From CAVWGP01 sp963754645 (lineage in GTDB: Bacteria; Pseudomonadota; Alphaproteobacteria; Bin65): a stretch of DNA of 64,000 nt. How positions within the stretch are numbered: position 1 is the stretch's first letter; each line of letters starts with the position of its first letter. The notes under the pieces are model-generated. The model was not told the origin of the DNA. It did not search any database and saw only the letters and a list, made by a program, of their open reading frames with translations. The translations under genes and the position numbers were made by a program. The stretch is from positions 248,001 through 312,000 of the forward strand of contig CAVWGP010000001.1 in assembly GCA_963754645.1 (NCBI GenBank), written 5' to 3'. This document shows, one piece after another, positions 28,311 to 38,138 of the stretch.

Positions 28311-29090
28311 CTATCGCCCCAGCGCCAGGGCGATTTCGCGGCTGGCGGCGGCGAGTTCGGCGAGTTGCCGGCGCGTCGGATGCGACGTGATCTCGTCGAC
28401 CGATCCCAGGATCGCGAGCGTGCCGATGAGATCGCCGTTGCGTTCCTGCAGCGGCACCGCGATGCCGTTGAGGCCGGTGAGAGTCTCGCCCGGCGCCACA
28501 GCCCAGCGGCGTTTGCGGATCAACTCGATCTCGCGCCGCAAGCGCTCGGCATTGACGATCGTGCGGCTCGTGCTCGCCTTGAGGCCGGATCGGATAACAG
28601 TGTCGAGCAGATCGGCGGGCCCGAAGGCCAGGGCGATCTTGCCCTGCGCCGAGCAATGCAGGCCCAGCGGCGCGCCGATCGTGGTGCCGAACACGAAGAC
28701 CGACGCGGCGTCGACGCGCTCGATGGCGAAAATTTTGCCCGACATGAAGCGCGACAGCACCACCGTGTGCCCGAGCGCGTCGCGCAGGCGGCGCATGACC
28801 GGCCGGCTCACATCGAGCAGGCTGAAGCGATTGGCGACCGCGCTGCCGAGTTGCACCAGGCGCGAGCCGATCAGGTAGCGCTCGGTGTCCGGCTCCTGCG
28901 TCACATAGTCGAGATTGACCAGCGTGCGCAGGTGCCGGTAGATGCGCGGCTTGGTGGTGCCGAGCCGGTTCGCGATATCCGTCATGCGCATCGGCTCGTC
29001 GCTGCGCGCCAGCGCGTCGAGGATATCGAGCACAAGCGCCGCCGCCAGCACGTTGCCGGCGGCGCGGTCGCCTCCGATGATGCGCGGCAT
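28311..29090 (-). CDS. IclR family transcriptional regulator
   Basis: A 259-residue regulator. The N-terminal winged helix is visible in ALARSDEPMRMTDIANRLGT and PRIYRHLRTLVNLDYVTQEP; the C-terminal effector domain contains LGHTVVLSRFMSGKIFAIER, LGLHCSAQGKIALAFGP (typical hinge) and GLNGIAVPLQERNGDLIGTL. It is encoded between the solute-binding protein and the bicupin/HyuAB genes, all on the minus strand, so it probably controls this catabolic set. The ATG is followed by PRIIGGDRAAGNVLAAALVL, a fitting N-terminus. Confidence 0.92.
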   Translation of the reverse strand: MPRIIGGDRAAGNVLAAALVLDILDALARSDEPMRMTDIANRLGTTKPRIYRHLRTLVNLDYVTQEPDTERYLIGSRLVQLGSAVANRFSLLDVSRPVMRRLRDALGHTVVLSRFMSGKIFAIERVDAASVFVFGTTIGAPLGLHCSAQGKIALAFGPADLLDTVIRSGLKASTSRTIVNAERLRREIELIRKRRWAVAPGETLTGLNGIAVPLQERNGDLIGTLAILGSVDEITSHPTRRQLAELAAASREIALALGR

Positions 29091-29101
29091 GGCGCCCCGG
29101 C

Positions 29102-29932
29102 CTAGTGCTTGTAGTCGGTTTGGTATTTCGTCAGCGGCAGATAGTCTTTCCGCGGCGGCGCGAACACGTCGATGTTGAGGATCGGCTCGTTGCCGAGGCC
29201 CCAGCCGGTGTGCATGGCGTTGGCCGGCACGCGCACGATCGTGTGCGGGCCGCATTCCATCGTAACGCCGTCGATTTCGAGCATGTGGCGCCCGGTGACC
29301 GTGAGCACGATCTGATCGAACGGATGCGAGTGCGGCTCGGCGCGCTTCATCTTCGGGTCGATCCAATTGAACGTGAGCAGGCCATTGTCGGAGCGGAAGC
29401 CGGCGCGCTTCATGGCGCCGCCGTCGATATCGACCGTCGGCAGATCGGCCCAGCGATAGAGCAGGCCCTTGGTGTCCGTCATCGTCTCGCCCGAGAATGT
29501 CGAGCGCTGCGGCAATTGCCGGTAGGCCTCGGCCTTGGGTTTCTTGGCCGCGTTGTCGGCCGCGTATTCGCCCTGATAGTCGGAGAGGAAAAGATAATCG
29601 GCGCGCGGCGGCGAGAAGATGTCGATGTTGAGCACCGGGCCGCCCGAGGGCCAGCCGGTGTGCTTGGCGTTTGCCGGAACGCGCACGATCGAGTTGGCCG
29701 GGCACGCCATCGCCTTGCCCTCGATTTCGAGAATTTGCGTGCCTTCGACCGTGAGCACGGTTTGATCGAAGGGATGGTGATGCGGCTCCCAGCGCTGCGC
29801 GCTGGGCTTGATGAAGTTCATCGTCAGCAGCGCGTCGTCCATGCGGAACCCGGTTCGGCGCATGTTGCCCTGATGCAGATCGACCGCCGGCAGGTCTTCC
29901 CAGCGCAGCACTTTCTTGGCCATCGATTCCAT
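29102..29932 (-). CDS. Bicupin-domain protein (tandem duplication)
   Basis: A 276-residue protein made of two homologous cupin halves of about 125 residues. Each half has the metal-binding cupin 1 motif: EPHHHPFDQTVLTVEGTQIL in the first, EPHSHPFDQIVLTVTGRHML in the second. Each also has the same frame text, with RW(E/A)DLP near the start, RVPANA(K/M)HTGW, and LNIDIFSPPRADYL / LNIDVFAPPRKDYL at the end. It is probably cytoplasmic (no signal). GGGAG seven bases upstream supports the ATG at 29932. It lies 22 bases after hyuB. The role is unknown; cupins here may bind or isomerise the hydantoinase substrate or product. Confidence 0.88.
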   Translation of the reverse strand: MESMAKKVLRWEDLPAVDLHQGNMRRTGFRMDDALLTMNFIKPSAQRWEPHHHPFDQTVLTVEGTQILEIEGKAMACPANSIVRVPANAKHTGWPSGGPVLNIDIFSPPRADYLFLSDYQGEYAADNAAKKPKAEAYRQLPQRSTFSGETMTDTKGLLYRWADLPTVDIDGGAMKRAGFRSDNGLLTFNWIDPKMKRAEPHSHPFDQIVLTVTGRHMLEIDGVTMECGPHTIVRVPANAMHTGWGLGNEPILNIDVFAPPRKDYLPLTKYQTDYKH

Positions 29933-29954
29933 GTTCGTCTCCCGTTGTTCCGAA

Positions 29955-31512
29955 TTATTTCGCCGGCTCCGGCGCGCCGAAGCCGCCGCCGCCCGGCGTT
30001 TCCATATGCACGAGGTCGCCGGGGCTCATCACGGTTTTGCCGAATTTCTTCCACTCGACGCCGTTGGCGAGAAACCGGCCCGGCGCGCCCGGCGCGCCGC
30101 CGGCCAGCCCTTCGGGCGGAAACTCGACGCCGGTGGGCGCGGCTTGCAGCGTCCAAGGCAGGCCCGAGCGCACGGTGAATTCGACGATCTGCCCGTCGCC
30201 GCCCGTGCTCCGCCCGCGCCCGCCCGAGCCGGGGCGCAACTGGCGCTTGCGGAACAGCACCGGCGTTTCGAGTTCGAGAATTTCCAGCGGCGTGGCGCCG
30301 ATGCCGGTGGGATAGCAGGTGGCGCTCGGCCCGGGCCGGGTCGCGCGCGCGCCCATGCCGCCCGAGAAGCTGAATTGCGACGAGGTGTAGGGCCGGCCGT
30401 CGGCGTATTTGCCCGTGATCTGCGTCGACCACACGGCGCCGGGGCTTTCGGCCAGCACCTTGTCGGGCACGATGCGGTGCAGCGCCTTCAGGATCGGCAT
30501 CGGCACATACATGCCGACGACGTGGCGCGCCGCGACCGGCGCCGGATAGCGGCAATTGACGATGCTGCCCTCGGGCGCCGTGACCTTGATCGGCGCCAGC
30601 GAGCCGGCATTGTTCGGCAAGTCCGGGCACAGGCAACTGCGCACCGTGAAGGTCGAATAGGCGTGGGTATAGTTGAGCACGACGTTGACGCCGCGATCGA
30701 CCTGCGGCGAACTGCCGGCGAAATCGATCGTCACCTCGCCGCGCTCGGCATCGACCGTGAGCGGCCGCGCGCAGCGTGATCACCGTTCCGCCGACGATGT
30801 CGAATTTGGTTTCGCCGACGGCGCTCGACCGGCCGCAGGCGCGGATGGCGCTGCGCATCGCGGCCTCGGAGCGCGCGATGATTTCGTCCGACAAAGCCTC
30901 GATGTCGTCGAGGCCGTAGCGGTTGCACAACTCGTTGACCGCGTCGCCGCCGCCGAGCGCCGAGGAGACCTGCGCCGCGAGATCGCCGGAAATATATTCC
31001 GGCGTGCGCACGTTGTGCCGGATGATGTCGTAGAGCAGCTCGTTGGGCTTGAATTCCTCGTACAGCTTGGCGGGCGGAATCCACAATCCTTCCTCGTGGA
31101 TGTCGTTGGCGCCGACGCCGACGCCCAGGCCGCCGATATCGGTGTGATGGTTGGTCGAGCCGACATAGCCGATCAGGCGGCTGCCGCGGAAGATCGGCGC
31201 CACCACGGTGATGTCCCAGAAATGCCCGGCGCCGTGCCACGGATCGTTGGTGATCATCACGTCGCCCGGCTTGAGCCGGCCGGCGAATTTGCGCGCGAGG
31301 AAGCCGCCGGTATAGGCGAGGCAATTGATGTGTCCCGGCGTTCCGGTGTCGGCCTGCGCCACCATGCGGCCGCGCGCGTCGAACAGGGCATAGGCGAGAT
31401 CGCCCGCTTCGCGCACCACGGGGCTGAACGCCGTGCGCTGCATGGCCTTGGCCTTTTCGGTCACCACGCTGCGCAGGTTCGACCACATCAGCTCGAGCTT
31501 GATCCCGTCCAT
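29955..31512 (-). pseudogene. hyuB: Hydantoinase/oxoprolinase B subunit (HyuB), one frameshift
   Basis: Beta subunit of ATP-dependent hydantoinase/N-methylhydantoinase/5-oxoprolinase-type enzymes. It starts MDGIKLELMWSNLRSVVTEK; hallmark segments are VVREAGDLAYALFDARGRMV, MITNDPWHGAGHFWDITVVA, VGSTNHHTDIGG and the C-terminal MSPGDLVHMETPGGGGFGAP. One extra base near 30769 breaks the frame at TVITLRAA / TVDAERGEVTIDFAG; corrected length is about 519 residues. The ATG at 31512 is preferred over one two codons earlier because of GGAG spacing. It works with HyuA, encoded 12 bases upstream. Confidence 0.87.
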
Positions 31513-31523
31513 CGCCATCTCCG

Positions 31524-33591
31524 CTAGTCCAGCCGTGTCGCCACGATGTAGCCCTTGGCGCCGAGCGTCGCGCGCCAGCCCGGCGGCAGGACCAAGGTCG
31601 TATCGGGTTCCTCGAGAATGAACGGGCCTTCGATCGTCTCGCCGACGGCGAGCGCGTGGCGCGGCATGACCGGCACGGCCTGCCCGTCCTGCCAGAAGTG
31701 AACCTCGCGCACGCGCCGCGCGGCCTTGCCGCCGAGCGCCGTTGGCCGGCGGCATCGGCGCGGCCGGCGGGCCGCTCGCCGTCACCCGCCAAGTGACGAG
31801 TTCGATCGCCACGTCGGATTGAATCAGCTTGTAGCGCTTGGCGTATTCTTCTTCGTAGCGGCGGCGGATCAGCGCCGCGCCGGCCGCGGCCTCGGGCTTG
31901 GCGCCGAGATCGACGGTGAGCTCGAAATGCTGGCCGAGATAGCGGATATCGGCGGCATAGGTGAATGTGACGGCGGACTCGGCGCAGCCGGCTTCGCCCA
32001 GCGCCTAGCGGCCCTTGGCTTCGAGCTCGTCGAGCAAGCGGCCGACCTGGCCCCAATCCAGCTCGTCGAGCAGCGCCAGGCTGCTGTGAACGAGATCGAG
32101 CCGCGCCGGCGTCACCAGCGCGCCGAGCGCCGACAGCACGCTGGCGAGCGGCGGGAAGATCACCGTCCGGCTGTTGAGCAGATCGGCGACCTCGCAGGCA
32201 TGGACCGGCCCGGCGCCGCCGAAGGCGAGCAGCGGCATGTCGCGGTAATCGGCGCCGCGGTCGGCGGCGTGGGCGCTCACCGCGCCCGCCATCGCCTCGC
32301 ACACGACGCGGAAAATGCCGCGCGCCGTCTCGTTGACCGACGTGCCGAGCTTTTCGGCGAGCGGCTCGATCGCGGCGACGGCGGCGGCGCTATCGAGCGG
32401 CATGGCGCCGCCGAGAAAATTGCGCGCGTCGATCGCGCCGAGCACGACATCGGCGTCGGTCACCGTCGGATCGGCGCCGCCCAGCCCGTAGCAGGCCGGG
32501 CCGGGCCGCGAGCCGGCGCTGCGCGGGCCGACATTGAGCAGGCCGAGGCTGCCGACATGGGCGATGCTGCCGCCGCCGGCGCCGATCTCGATCATGTCGA
32601 TGCAGGGCACCGAAATCGGCAATCCGCTGCCTTCCTTGAAGCGGTTGATCCGGTCGATTTCGAAGGCGCCCGAGATCAGCGGCCGGCGATCCTGGATCAG
32701 GCAAACTTTGGCCGTGGTGCCGCCCATGTCGAAGGCGAGGAGATTGGCGAGATCGAGCGCGCGCGCGGCGAAGGCGGCGGCAAGCGCGCCGGCGGCGGGC
32801 CCGCTCTCGATCATGCGCACCGGATAGTCGCCGGCGGTTTTCGGCCCGACGACGCCGCCCGAGCTGAGCATGATCAGCGGGCGGCTGGAGAAGCCGCGTT
32901 CGGCAAGAGTCGTTTCGAGCCGGCCGAGATAGGGCTGGGTGATCGGCACGGCATAGGCGTTGGCCGCCGTCGTCGAAGCCCGGAGATATTCGCGGATTTG
33001 CGGCGCCACGTCCGAGGAGGTCGAAACGAACAGCGATTGCAGGCGCTGGCGCAGCAGCTCGGCGGCGCGCCGCTCGTTGACGCCGTTCTTGTAGCTGTGC
33101 AGGAAGCAGATGCCGACCGACTGGATCGACAGTTCCGCGAGCCGCGCCGCCAGCGCCTTGACCTCGGCCTCGTCGATCTCGCGCTCGACGTTGCCGTCGG
33201 CGAGCACGCGCTCCTTCAGGGTGAAGACGTGCTCGGGATCGACCAGCGGGCGCTGGAATTCGATCTGCGGATCGTACACGTCGTAGCGCCGCTCGTCGCG
33301 GATGCTGAGGATGTCGCGGAAGCCGTCGGTGAACACCATCGCGGTGCGCGCGCCCTTGCGCTCGATCAGCGCGTTGGTCACGACGGTGGTGGCATGGACG
33401 ATGACGCCGCCGACATCCCTCGGCGCAAGGCCGGCGCGCCCGAGCACGGCGCCGACGCCGGCGAAGAATCCGCGCAGCAGATCGTCGGGCGTGGTCAGCG
33501 TCTTTTCGGTGAGGACCGCGCCGCCGGCTCTGAGTACGACGTCGGTGAAGGTCCCGCCGATATCGACGGCGAGCGAAATTTCACGCGTCAT
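31524..33591 (-). pseudogene. hyuA: Hydantoinase/oxoprolinase A subunit (HyuA), in-frame stop and one frameshift
   Basis: ATP-binding alpha subunit. The N-terminus EISLAVDIGGTFTDVVLRAG is the phosphate-binding actin-like motif; IVHATTVVTNALIERKGA, FDMGGTTAKVCLI and LAFGGAGPVHACEVADLL follow. A TAG at 32005-32007 interrupts the protein after LDELEAKGR. The same frame then continues with the conserved C-terminal text (LGQHFELTVDLGAKPEA, RRRYEEEYAKRYKL) to a second break near 31741, where one extra base shifts the frame before VREVHFWQDGQAVPVM and the final stop. The full family length of about 690 residues is restored only by reading through both. Nonsense mutation or sequence error cannot be told apart here. 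Confidence 0.85.
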
Positions 33592-33756
33592 CAAGGTCCG
33601 CCGCCTGGCTCCCGCAATTTCGGTTATCGAAACAATGTAACGATAGACGAAGCCTGGGAGCCTGTGCGAAAAATGTCAAGAGAAGCCTGCGGCCTTGCGC
33701 AACGGTCGCGAATGGCTTCAAAATCGGCGTCATTGTCGAACCCGAGGGAGGAACGC

Positions 33757-34756
33757 ATGCATAAAATATTCAAGAGCGCGATCATGGCGGCGGCCGCGGC
33801 GCTGATCGTATTTCCGGCGGCGGCGCAAACCATCAACATCAAGCTCACGCACGGCTCGCCGCGCGGCCATCCCAATCATGCGCACGCCGACAATCTGGCG
33901 GCGGAAATCGAAAAGGTGACCGGCGGCCGGGTCAAGGTCCAGGTCTTCGGCGACCGCCAGCTCGGCGACGACCGCGATATCATCCAGCTCGTGCGCACCG
34001 GAACGGCGGACGCGGGCTATGCCTCGTCCGTCAACTTCCCGCTGATCCTCAAGCGGGTCGCGTTCGACGCGCTGCAGCTCCCGGGCCTGGTCAAGAACTA
34101 CGACGATCTCGGCAAGGTGCTGGTGAGCGACGCGGCGTTCAAGCTGCTCGATTCGCTGGCCGCCGACGGCCTGGTCGGCCTCGCCTTCAGCGAGGGCGGG
34201 CAGCGCCATTTCCTCAGCCGGCTCGGACCGACGCGCAAGGTCGACGATTTCAAGGGACTGAAGACGCGCATCGTGCCGATCCCGCTGCACAAGGAAATGT
34301 GGGCGCGCGTCGGCACCAATCCGGTCGGCATTCCCTATGCCGAGGTTTACACCTCGATGCAGACCCGCGTCATCGACGCGGTCGAGTTCAACATTTCCTC
34401 GATCTGCGGCCGACAAGGTTTACGAGCAGGCGACGCACGTCACCATGACCGGGCATTATTTCTGGCCGGGCGCTGTTCTTCTTCAACAAGGCCAAGTTCG
34501 ATGCCATGCCGAAGGACATCCAGGAGATCATCGTCAAGACCGCGCGCCGACTTACGCCGGAATGGGTCGCGCACACCAAGGCCGACGAGGCGAGCAGATC
34601 GAGGAGCTCAAGGGCAGCGGCGTCAAATTCTACGAGTTCGAGGACCGCGCGAAGCTGCTGCAATTGATGCAGCCGGTGTTCGACGCCTGGGCGGCCAAGG
34701 ATCCGCTGATCGGCGAATACATCGCGGCGGCGCGGAAAGTCGACAAAGGTTCGTGA
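33757..34756 (+). pseudogene. dctP: TRAP transporter solute-binding protein DctP, frameshifted
   Basis: Periplasmic receptor of a TRAP transporter. The signal peptide MHKIFKSAIMAAAAALIVFP ends at AAAQT. The mature part has INIKLTHGSPRGHPNHAHAD, GDRQLGDDRDIIQLVRTGTA, DDFKGLKTRIVPIPLHKEM and NPVGIPYAEVYTSMQTRVID, the DctP-family Arg-containing ligand site. Three frame changes (near 34404, 34472 and 34590) affect the C-terminal third, which ends LIGEYIAAARKVDKGS. A strong GAGGGAGG precedes the ATG. First gene of the DctPQM operon; divergent from hyuA with 165 bases between, so co-regulation with hydantoin catabolism is plausible. Confidence 0.87.
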
Positions 34757-34828
34757 ACCGAGCAGTGGCCTGCCGCCGCATCGCGCCGGTTCGCGAAGGG
34801 CGGCATTGCACGCGGCGCCTAGGCCGGC

Positions 34829-35373
34829 ATGACCGCGCGGGCCCGTCGCGCGATTGGTTCGCGTTTACAACCGCGGCGCCGTCGCCATCGCGGTCACCGC
34901 CATGAGCGCCATCGTCGTCGTGATGGTGGTGCAGGTTTTCTGGCGCTATGTGCTCAATTCCTCGACCATCTGGGCCGAGGAGATGTGCCGCTATCTCCTC
35001 ATCCTGATGACGTTCCTGCTCATCGGCCCGGCCTTCGAGCGCGGCGAAATGGTGAGCGTGCAATTCTTCATGCAGCGCCTGCCGCGCCCGCGCCGCGAAA
35101 GCGGCGATGGTGCCGGTCTATCTCTGCGTCATCGGTTTCCTGGTCGCGATCAGCTATGTCGGCCATAAATTCGCGCTGCTGAATTCGAATTATGCGATGC
35201 CGGCGGTCGACTTCATCATGAGCTCGCTCACCGGGCGCCGGATCAGCGGCGCCCTGTCGATGTATTGGCTCTATATGCTGATCCCCGCCGGCTGCCTGTT
35301 GCTCGCGGCGCACATCGCGCTCGCCACGCTGCGCTCGGCGCGCGCGGCGCTGGGCCTGGGCGGGGCGCGCTGA
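34829..35373 (+). pseudogene. dctQ: TRAP transporter small permease DctQ, two frameshifts
   Basis: Small four-helix membrane subunit. Readable parts are VRVYNRGAVAIAVTAMSAIV, VQVFWRYVLNSSTIWAEEMC (the conserved WRY and WAEE motif of DctQ), LLIGPAFERGEMVSVQFFM, and after a second shift MVPVYLCVIGFLVAISYVGH and GALSMYWLYMLIPAGCLLLA. Single-base gains are inferred near 34856 and 35098; corrected length is about 180 residues. The stop TGA directly abuts the ATG of DctM. Confidence 0.82.
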
Positions 35374-36651
35374 ATGTTCGCGTTTTCCGGCACGTTTCTC
35401 GCCCTGCTGATGGTCAGCGTGCCGATCGCGCTGGCGCTCGGCCTCGCCGCCACGCTTTATCTGCTGTTCACCGGCAATATCCACCTGCTGAATATTTTTC
35501 CGCAGCGCATGATCAACAGCGTCGATCAATTCGTTTTGCTGTCGGTGCCGCTGTTTCTCGTCGTCGGCAATCTGATGAATGTCGGCGGCATCACCGAGCG
35601 CGTGCTGCAATTTTCCAATGCCTGCGTCGGCCACATCCGCGGCGGGCTGTCGCACGTCACCATCGTCGCCAGCATGTTTTTCGGCGGCGTGACCGGCGCC
35701 GCCGCCGCCGATACCTCGGCGCTGGGCAGCGTTTTGATCCCGGCCATGGGCAAGCAAGGCTATCCCAAGGATTATGCCGCGGCGCTGCTGACGATTTGCG
35801 CCGTGGTCGGCGCCGTCATCCCGCCGAGCATCACGATGGTCGTCTATGGAGCGCTGGCGCAGGTTTCGGTGGCGCAGCTGTTCATCGCCGGCATCGTGCC
35901 CGGCGTCCTGGTCGGCTTGGCGCTGATGCCCTATGCGTGGTACGTCGCCAAGCGCAACGGATTTCCCGTGGCGATCCGCGCCAATCTCCGCATGCGCGTG
36001 AACGCCTCGATCAACGGCGCGCCGATCCTGGTCCTGCCGGCGCTCATTCTCGGCGGCATCATGCTCGGCATCTTCACGCCGACCGAATCGGCCGCCATGG
36101 CCGTGGTTTACATCCTGTTGCTCGCCCTCGCCTATCGAGTGCTGACCTGGGCCAAGCTCGCCAATTCGCTGGCCGATGCGGCGCTGACCTCGGCCGCGAT
36201 CATGTTCATCGTCGCGATGGCGAGCATGATCCAGTTCATTTTCAGCTATGAGCGGATACCGCAGCAGATCGTGACGCTCATGCTCGGCATCACCGAAAAC
36301 AAATACGTGCTGCTGCTGCTGGTCAACCTGCTGCTGCTGATTTTCGGCATGTTCCTCGAAACCATCGCGGCGATGATTTTGGCCCTGCCGGTGCTGCTCG
36401 AGATCGCCAAGGTCATCCAGATCGACCCGGTGCATTTCGGCATCATCGTCGTCATCAATCTCTCGATCGGCCTGGCGACGCCGCCGGTCGGCGTTTGCCT
36501 GTTCATCGCCTGCGCCATTGCCAAGGAACCGATCGAGAAAGTGTCGTGGAAGATGCTGCCGATGCTCGGGATCGCGCTCGGCGTGCTGATGCTGGTGACC
36601 TACATCCCCGACGTGGCGCTGTTCCTGCCGTCGCTGTTCTTCGCCAAATAG
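35374..36651 (+). CDS. dctM: TRAP transporter large permease DctM
   Basis: A 425-residue polytopic protein with the DctM sequence pattern: VLLSVPLFLVVGNLMN-type start of the transport core, GGLSHVTIVASMFFGGVTGA, ADTSALGSVLIPAMGKQGYP, PPSITMVVYGALAQVSVAQL, LGIFTPTESAAMAVVYILLL and IGLATPPVGVCLFIACAIAK. It starts immediately at the DctQ stop. It couples ligand uptake to a Na+ or H+ gradient. Its end lies eight bases from the end of the converging dehydrogenase gene. It is intact, unlike its two operon partners. Confidence 0.95.
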   Translation: MFAFSGTFLALLMVSVPIALALGLAATLYLLFTGNIHLLNIFPQRMINSVDQFVLLSVPLFLVVGNLMNVGGITERVLQFSNACVGHIRGGLSHVTIVASMFFGGVTGAAAADTSALGSVLIPAMGKQGYPKDYAAALLTICAVVGAVIPPSITMVVYGALAQVSVAQLFIAGIVPGVLVGLALMPYAWYVAKRNGFPVAIRANLRMRVNASINGAPILVLPALILGGIMLGIFTPTESAAMAVVYILLLALAYRVLTWAKLANSLADAALTSAAIMFIVAMASMIQFIFSYERIPQQIVTLMLGITENKYVLLLLVNLLLLIFGMFLETIAAMILALPVLLEIAKVIQIDPVHFGIIVVINLSIGLATPPVGVCLFIACAIAKEPIEKVSWKMLPMLGIALGVLMLVTYIPDVALFLPSLFFAK

Positions 36652-36658
36652 CGGGGCG

Positions 36659-37447
36659 CTATTCGACCTTCCGGTTTTTGATCCCGGCGAGCGCGCCGCC
36701 TTCGACGCGGATGTCGGAGCCGGTGACGAAGGACAATTCATCCGAAGCCAAAAACAGCACGGCTTGCGCGACCTCGATCGGCTCGCCCGCCCGGCCCATC
36801 GGATAGGCGGCGACGCGCGCCTTGAGCAGCGGCCCCATCGCCGCGACCATGTCGGTGTTGGTGATCCCGGGCGTGACCGAATTAACCCGGATATCCGGCG
36901 CCAGCATCGTCGCCGCGGCGCGCGTCATCTGATGCACGGCGCCCTTGCTCGCGTGATAGGCAAAGGCGGTTTCGGACCCGAGCGAGCCGAACACCGAGGA
37001 AATGTTGACGATCGACCCGCGGCCGGCGCGCCGCATCGCGGGCGCGGCGTGCTTCATGCCGAGAAACGTGCCGGTTTGATTGACGCCGATGATCGAATTC
37101 CATTCTTCGAGCGAGCAATCGAGCACGTTGGCTCCGGCCAGCACGCCGGCATTGTTCACCAGCACGTCGAGCTTGCCGCAAGTCTCTTCGGCGAAGCGGA
37201 TGGCGGCAAGCCAATCTTCGGCGCGCGCCACGTCGAGGCGGACGGCATGCGCGGCCAGGCCCTCCGCGCGCAGCGCCTCGGCCTTGGCCCGGCACTGCGC
37301 CTCGTTGCGGCCGGCGAGCACGACCGCGGCGCCCTGCTGCGCCAGCACGCGGCCATGCACCGGCCCCATGCCGCGCCCGCCGCCGGTGACAAGCGCGACT
37401 TTTCCCGCCACGCGATTGCCGATGACGCCGCTCTCTGCCGTGCTCAT
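36659..37447 (-). CDS. Short-chain dehydrogenase/reductase
   Basis: A 262-residue SDR of the classical type: cofactor motif TGGGRGMGPVHG near residue 19, NNAG in LDVLVNNAGVLAG, catalytic Ser in IVNISSVFGSLG, Tyr and Lys in FAYHASKGAVHQMTRA, and the C-terminal FLASDELSFVTGSDIRVEGG. It uses NAD(P)H with an unknown alcohol or ketone. GGGAGGGG precedes the ATG at 37447. It converges on the TRAP operon. Pro-Val-His after the glycine motif is slightly unusual, but the fold signature is complete. Confidence 0.92.
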   Translation of the reverse strand: MSTAESGVIGNRVAGKVALVTGGGRGMGPVHGRVLAQQGAAVVLAGRNEAQCRAKAEALRAEGLAAHAVRLDVARAEDWLAAIRFAEETCGKLDVLVNNAGVLAGANVLDCSLEEWNSIIGVNQTGTFLGMKHAAPAMRRAGRGSIVNISSVFGSLGSETAFAYHASKGAVHQMTRAAATMLAPDIRVNSVTPGITNTDMVAAMGPLLKARVAAYPMGRAGEPIEVAQAVLFLASDELSFVTGSDIRVEGGALAGIKNRKVE

Positions 37448-37542
37448 TCGCCCCTCCCGCAACGCGCTCGCTTTTTCGCGCCGCGGCCTTGGTAGCTTAC
37501 TTATCCGGGCGAGGGAACCGGCGCGCTCGGCGCAAACGAAAA

Positions 37543-37571
37543 GGCGCCGCGGATGCTGGATCCGCGGCGCC
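37543..37571 (-). terminator. Rho-independent terminator after the Lys-rich secreted protein gene
   Basis: A perfect 12-bp GC-rich stem (GGCGCCGCGGAT with ATCCGCGGCGCC) and a five-base loop. On the minus strand it is followed by TTTTCGTTT. It lies 28 bases beyond the stop at 37599. Confidence 0.85.
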
Positions 37572-37598
37572 TGGTTTCGATCCGATGTGCGGCAGCGC

Positions 37599-37934
37599 TT
37601 AGCTGTGCTTCGCGTCGTTCTTGCCGTGCATGTGCTTGGTCACCGGGGGCTTGGCCAACGCCATCTTGCCCTTCGGCAGCTTCACTTTCGGCGCCTTGCC
37701 GTGGTTCTTGTCGGCGGTCACCGGCGGCTTGCCGGTCGGCACTTTGGCGTTCTTGTCGGCGTCGCCCGGCACGTTGGCGTTCTTGTCGTCCGTGCTCGGC
37801 ACTTTGCCCGTCGGGCCCTTCGGCGCGGTGACGTTCTTGTCGCCGGTGTTGGCGCCAACGTCGGCCGAGGCGATGCCCGGCGCTACGAACGCGATGCTGA
37901 GCGAAGCGACGAGGGCAAGAATCGTGATCTTCAT
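37599..37934 (-). CDS. Small secreted Lys/Pro-rich repeat protein, function unknown
   Basis: A 111-residue protein with a Sec signal peptide (MKITILALVASLSIAFVAPG, cleavage near ASADV). The mature part is low-complexity and repetitive: TGDKNVTAPKGPTGKVP, TDDKNANVPGDADKNAKVP, GKPPVTADKNHGKAP and a His/Lys-rich tail. The DKN unit recurs about every 12-20 residues. The composition is very basic. It has its own terminator. Such proteins are often annotated hypothetical; a periplasmic or surface role is likely from the signal peptide, nothing more can be said. Confidence 0.8.
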   Translation of the reverse strand: MKITILALVASLSIAFVAPGIASADVGANTGDKNVTAPKGPTGKVPSTDDKNANVPGDADKNAKVPTGKPPVTADKNHGKAPKVKLPKGKMALAKPPVTKHMHGKNDAKHS

Positions 37935-38080
37935 GGACGTATCCTCTCTATGTGGGAAATTGGGAATTGGCCGGAGTGGCCGTCTGACAAGGAGGACTAT
38001 GCCCGAGATTGCCGCCGGACGCTGTGACGCCCGTCACTGGCTGTGATAATTTTTTCCGCCGCCGTTTCCGCCAAACGAAA

Positions 38081-38106
38081 AGCGGCCCGTCTTGCGACGG
38101 GCCGCT
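38081..38106 (-). terminator. Rho-independent terminator after the Tyr-rich secreted protein gene
   Basis: An 11-bp perfect stem (AGCGGCCCGTC with GACGGGCCGCT) and a TTGC loop, followed on the minus strand by TTTTCGTTT. It lies 32 bases downstream of the frame-corrected stop at 38139, but inside the uncorrected ORF, which supports the corrected gene end. Confidence 0.85.
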
Positions 38107-38138
38107 TTGTAAGCTCGATCTGGATCGTCAGGCTAAGA

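Noticed and set aside
32005..32007. TAG recoding (stop read-through) in hyuA
   Set aside because: TAG is used as the normal stop of other genes here, for example at 10564 and 52685, and no suppressor system is visible.
31726..34905. 1059-codon plus-strand frame across hyuA and into dctP
   Set aside because: The first two-thirds is antisense to hyuA; only the part from 33757 is real and belongs to dctP.
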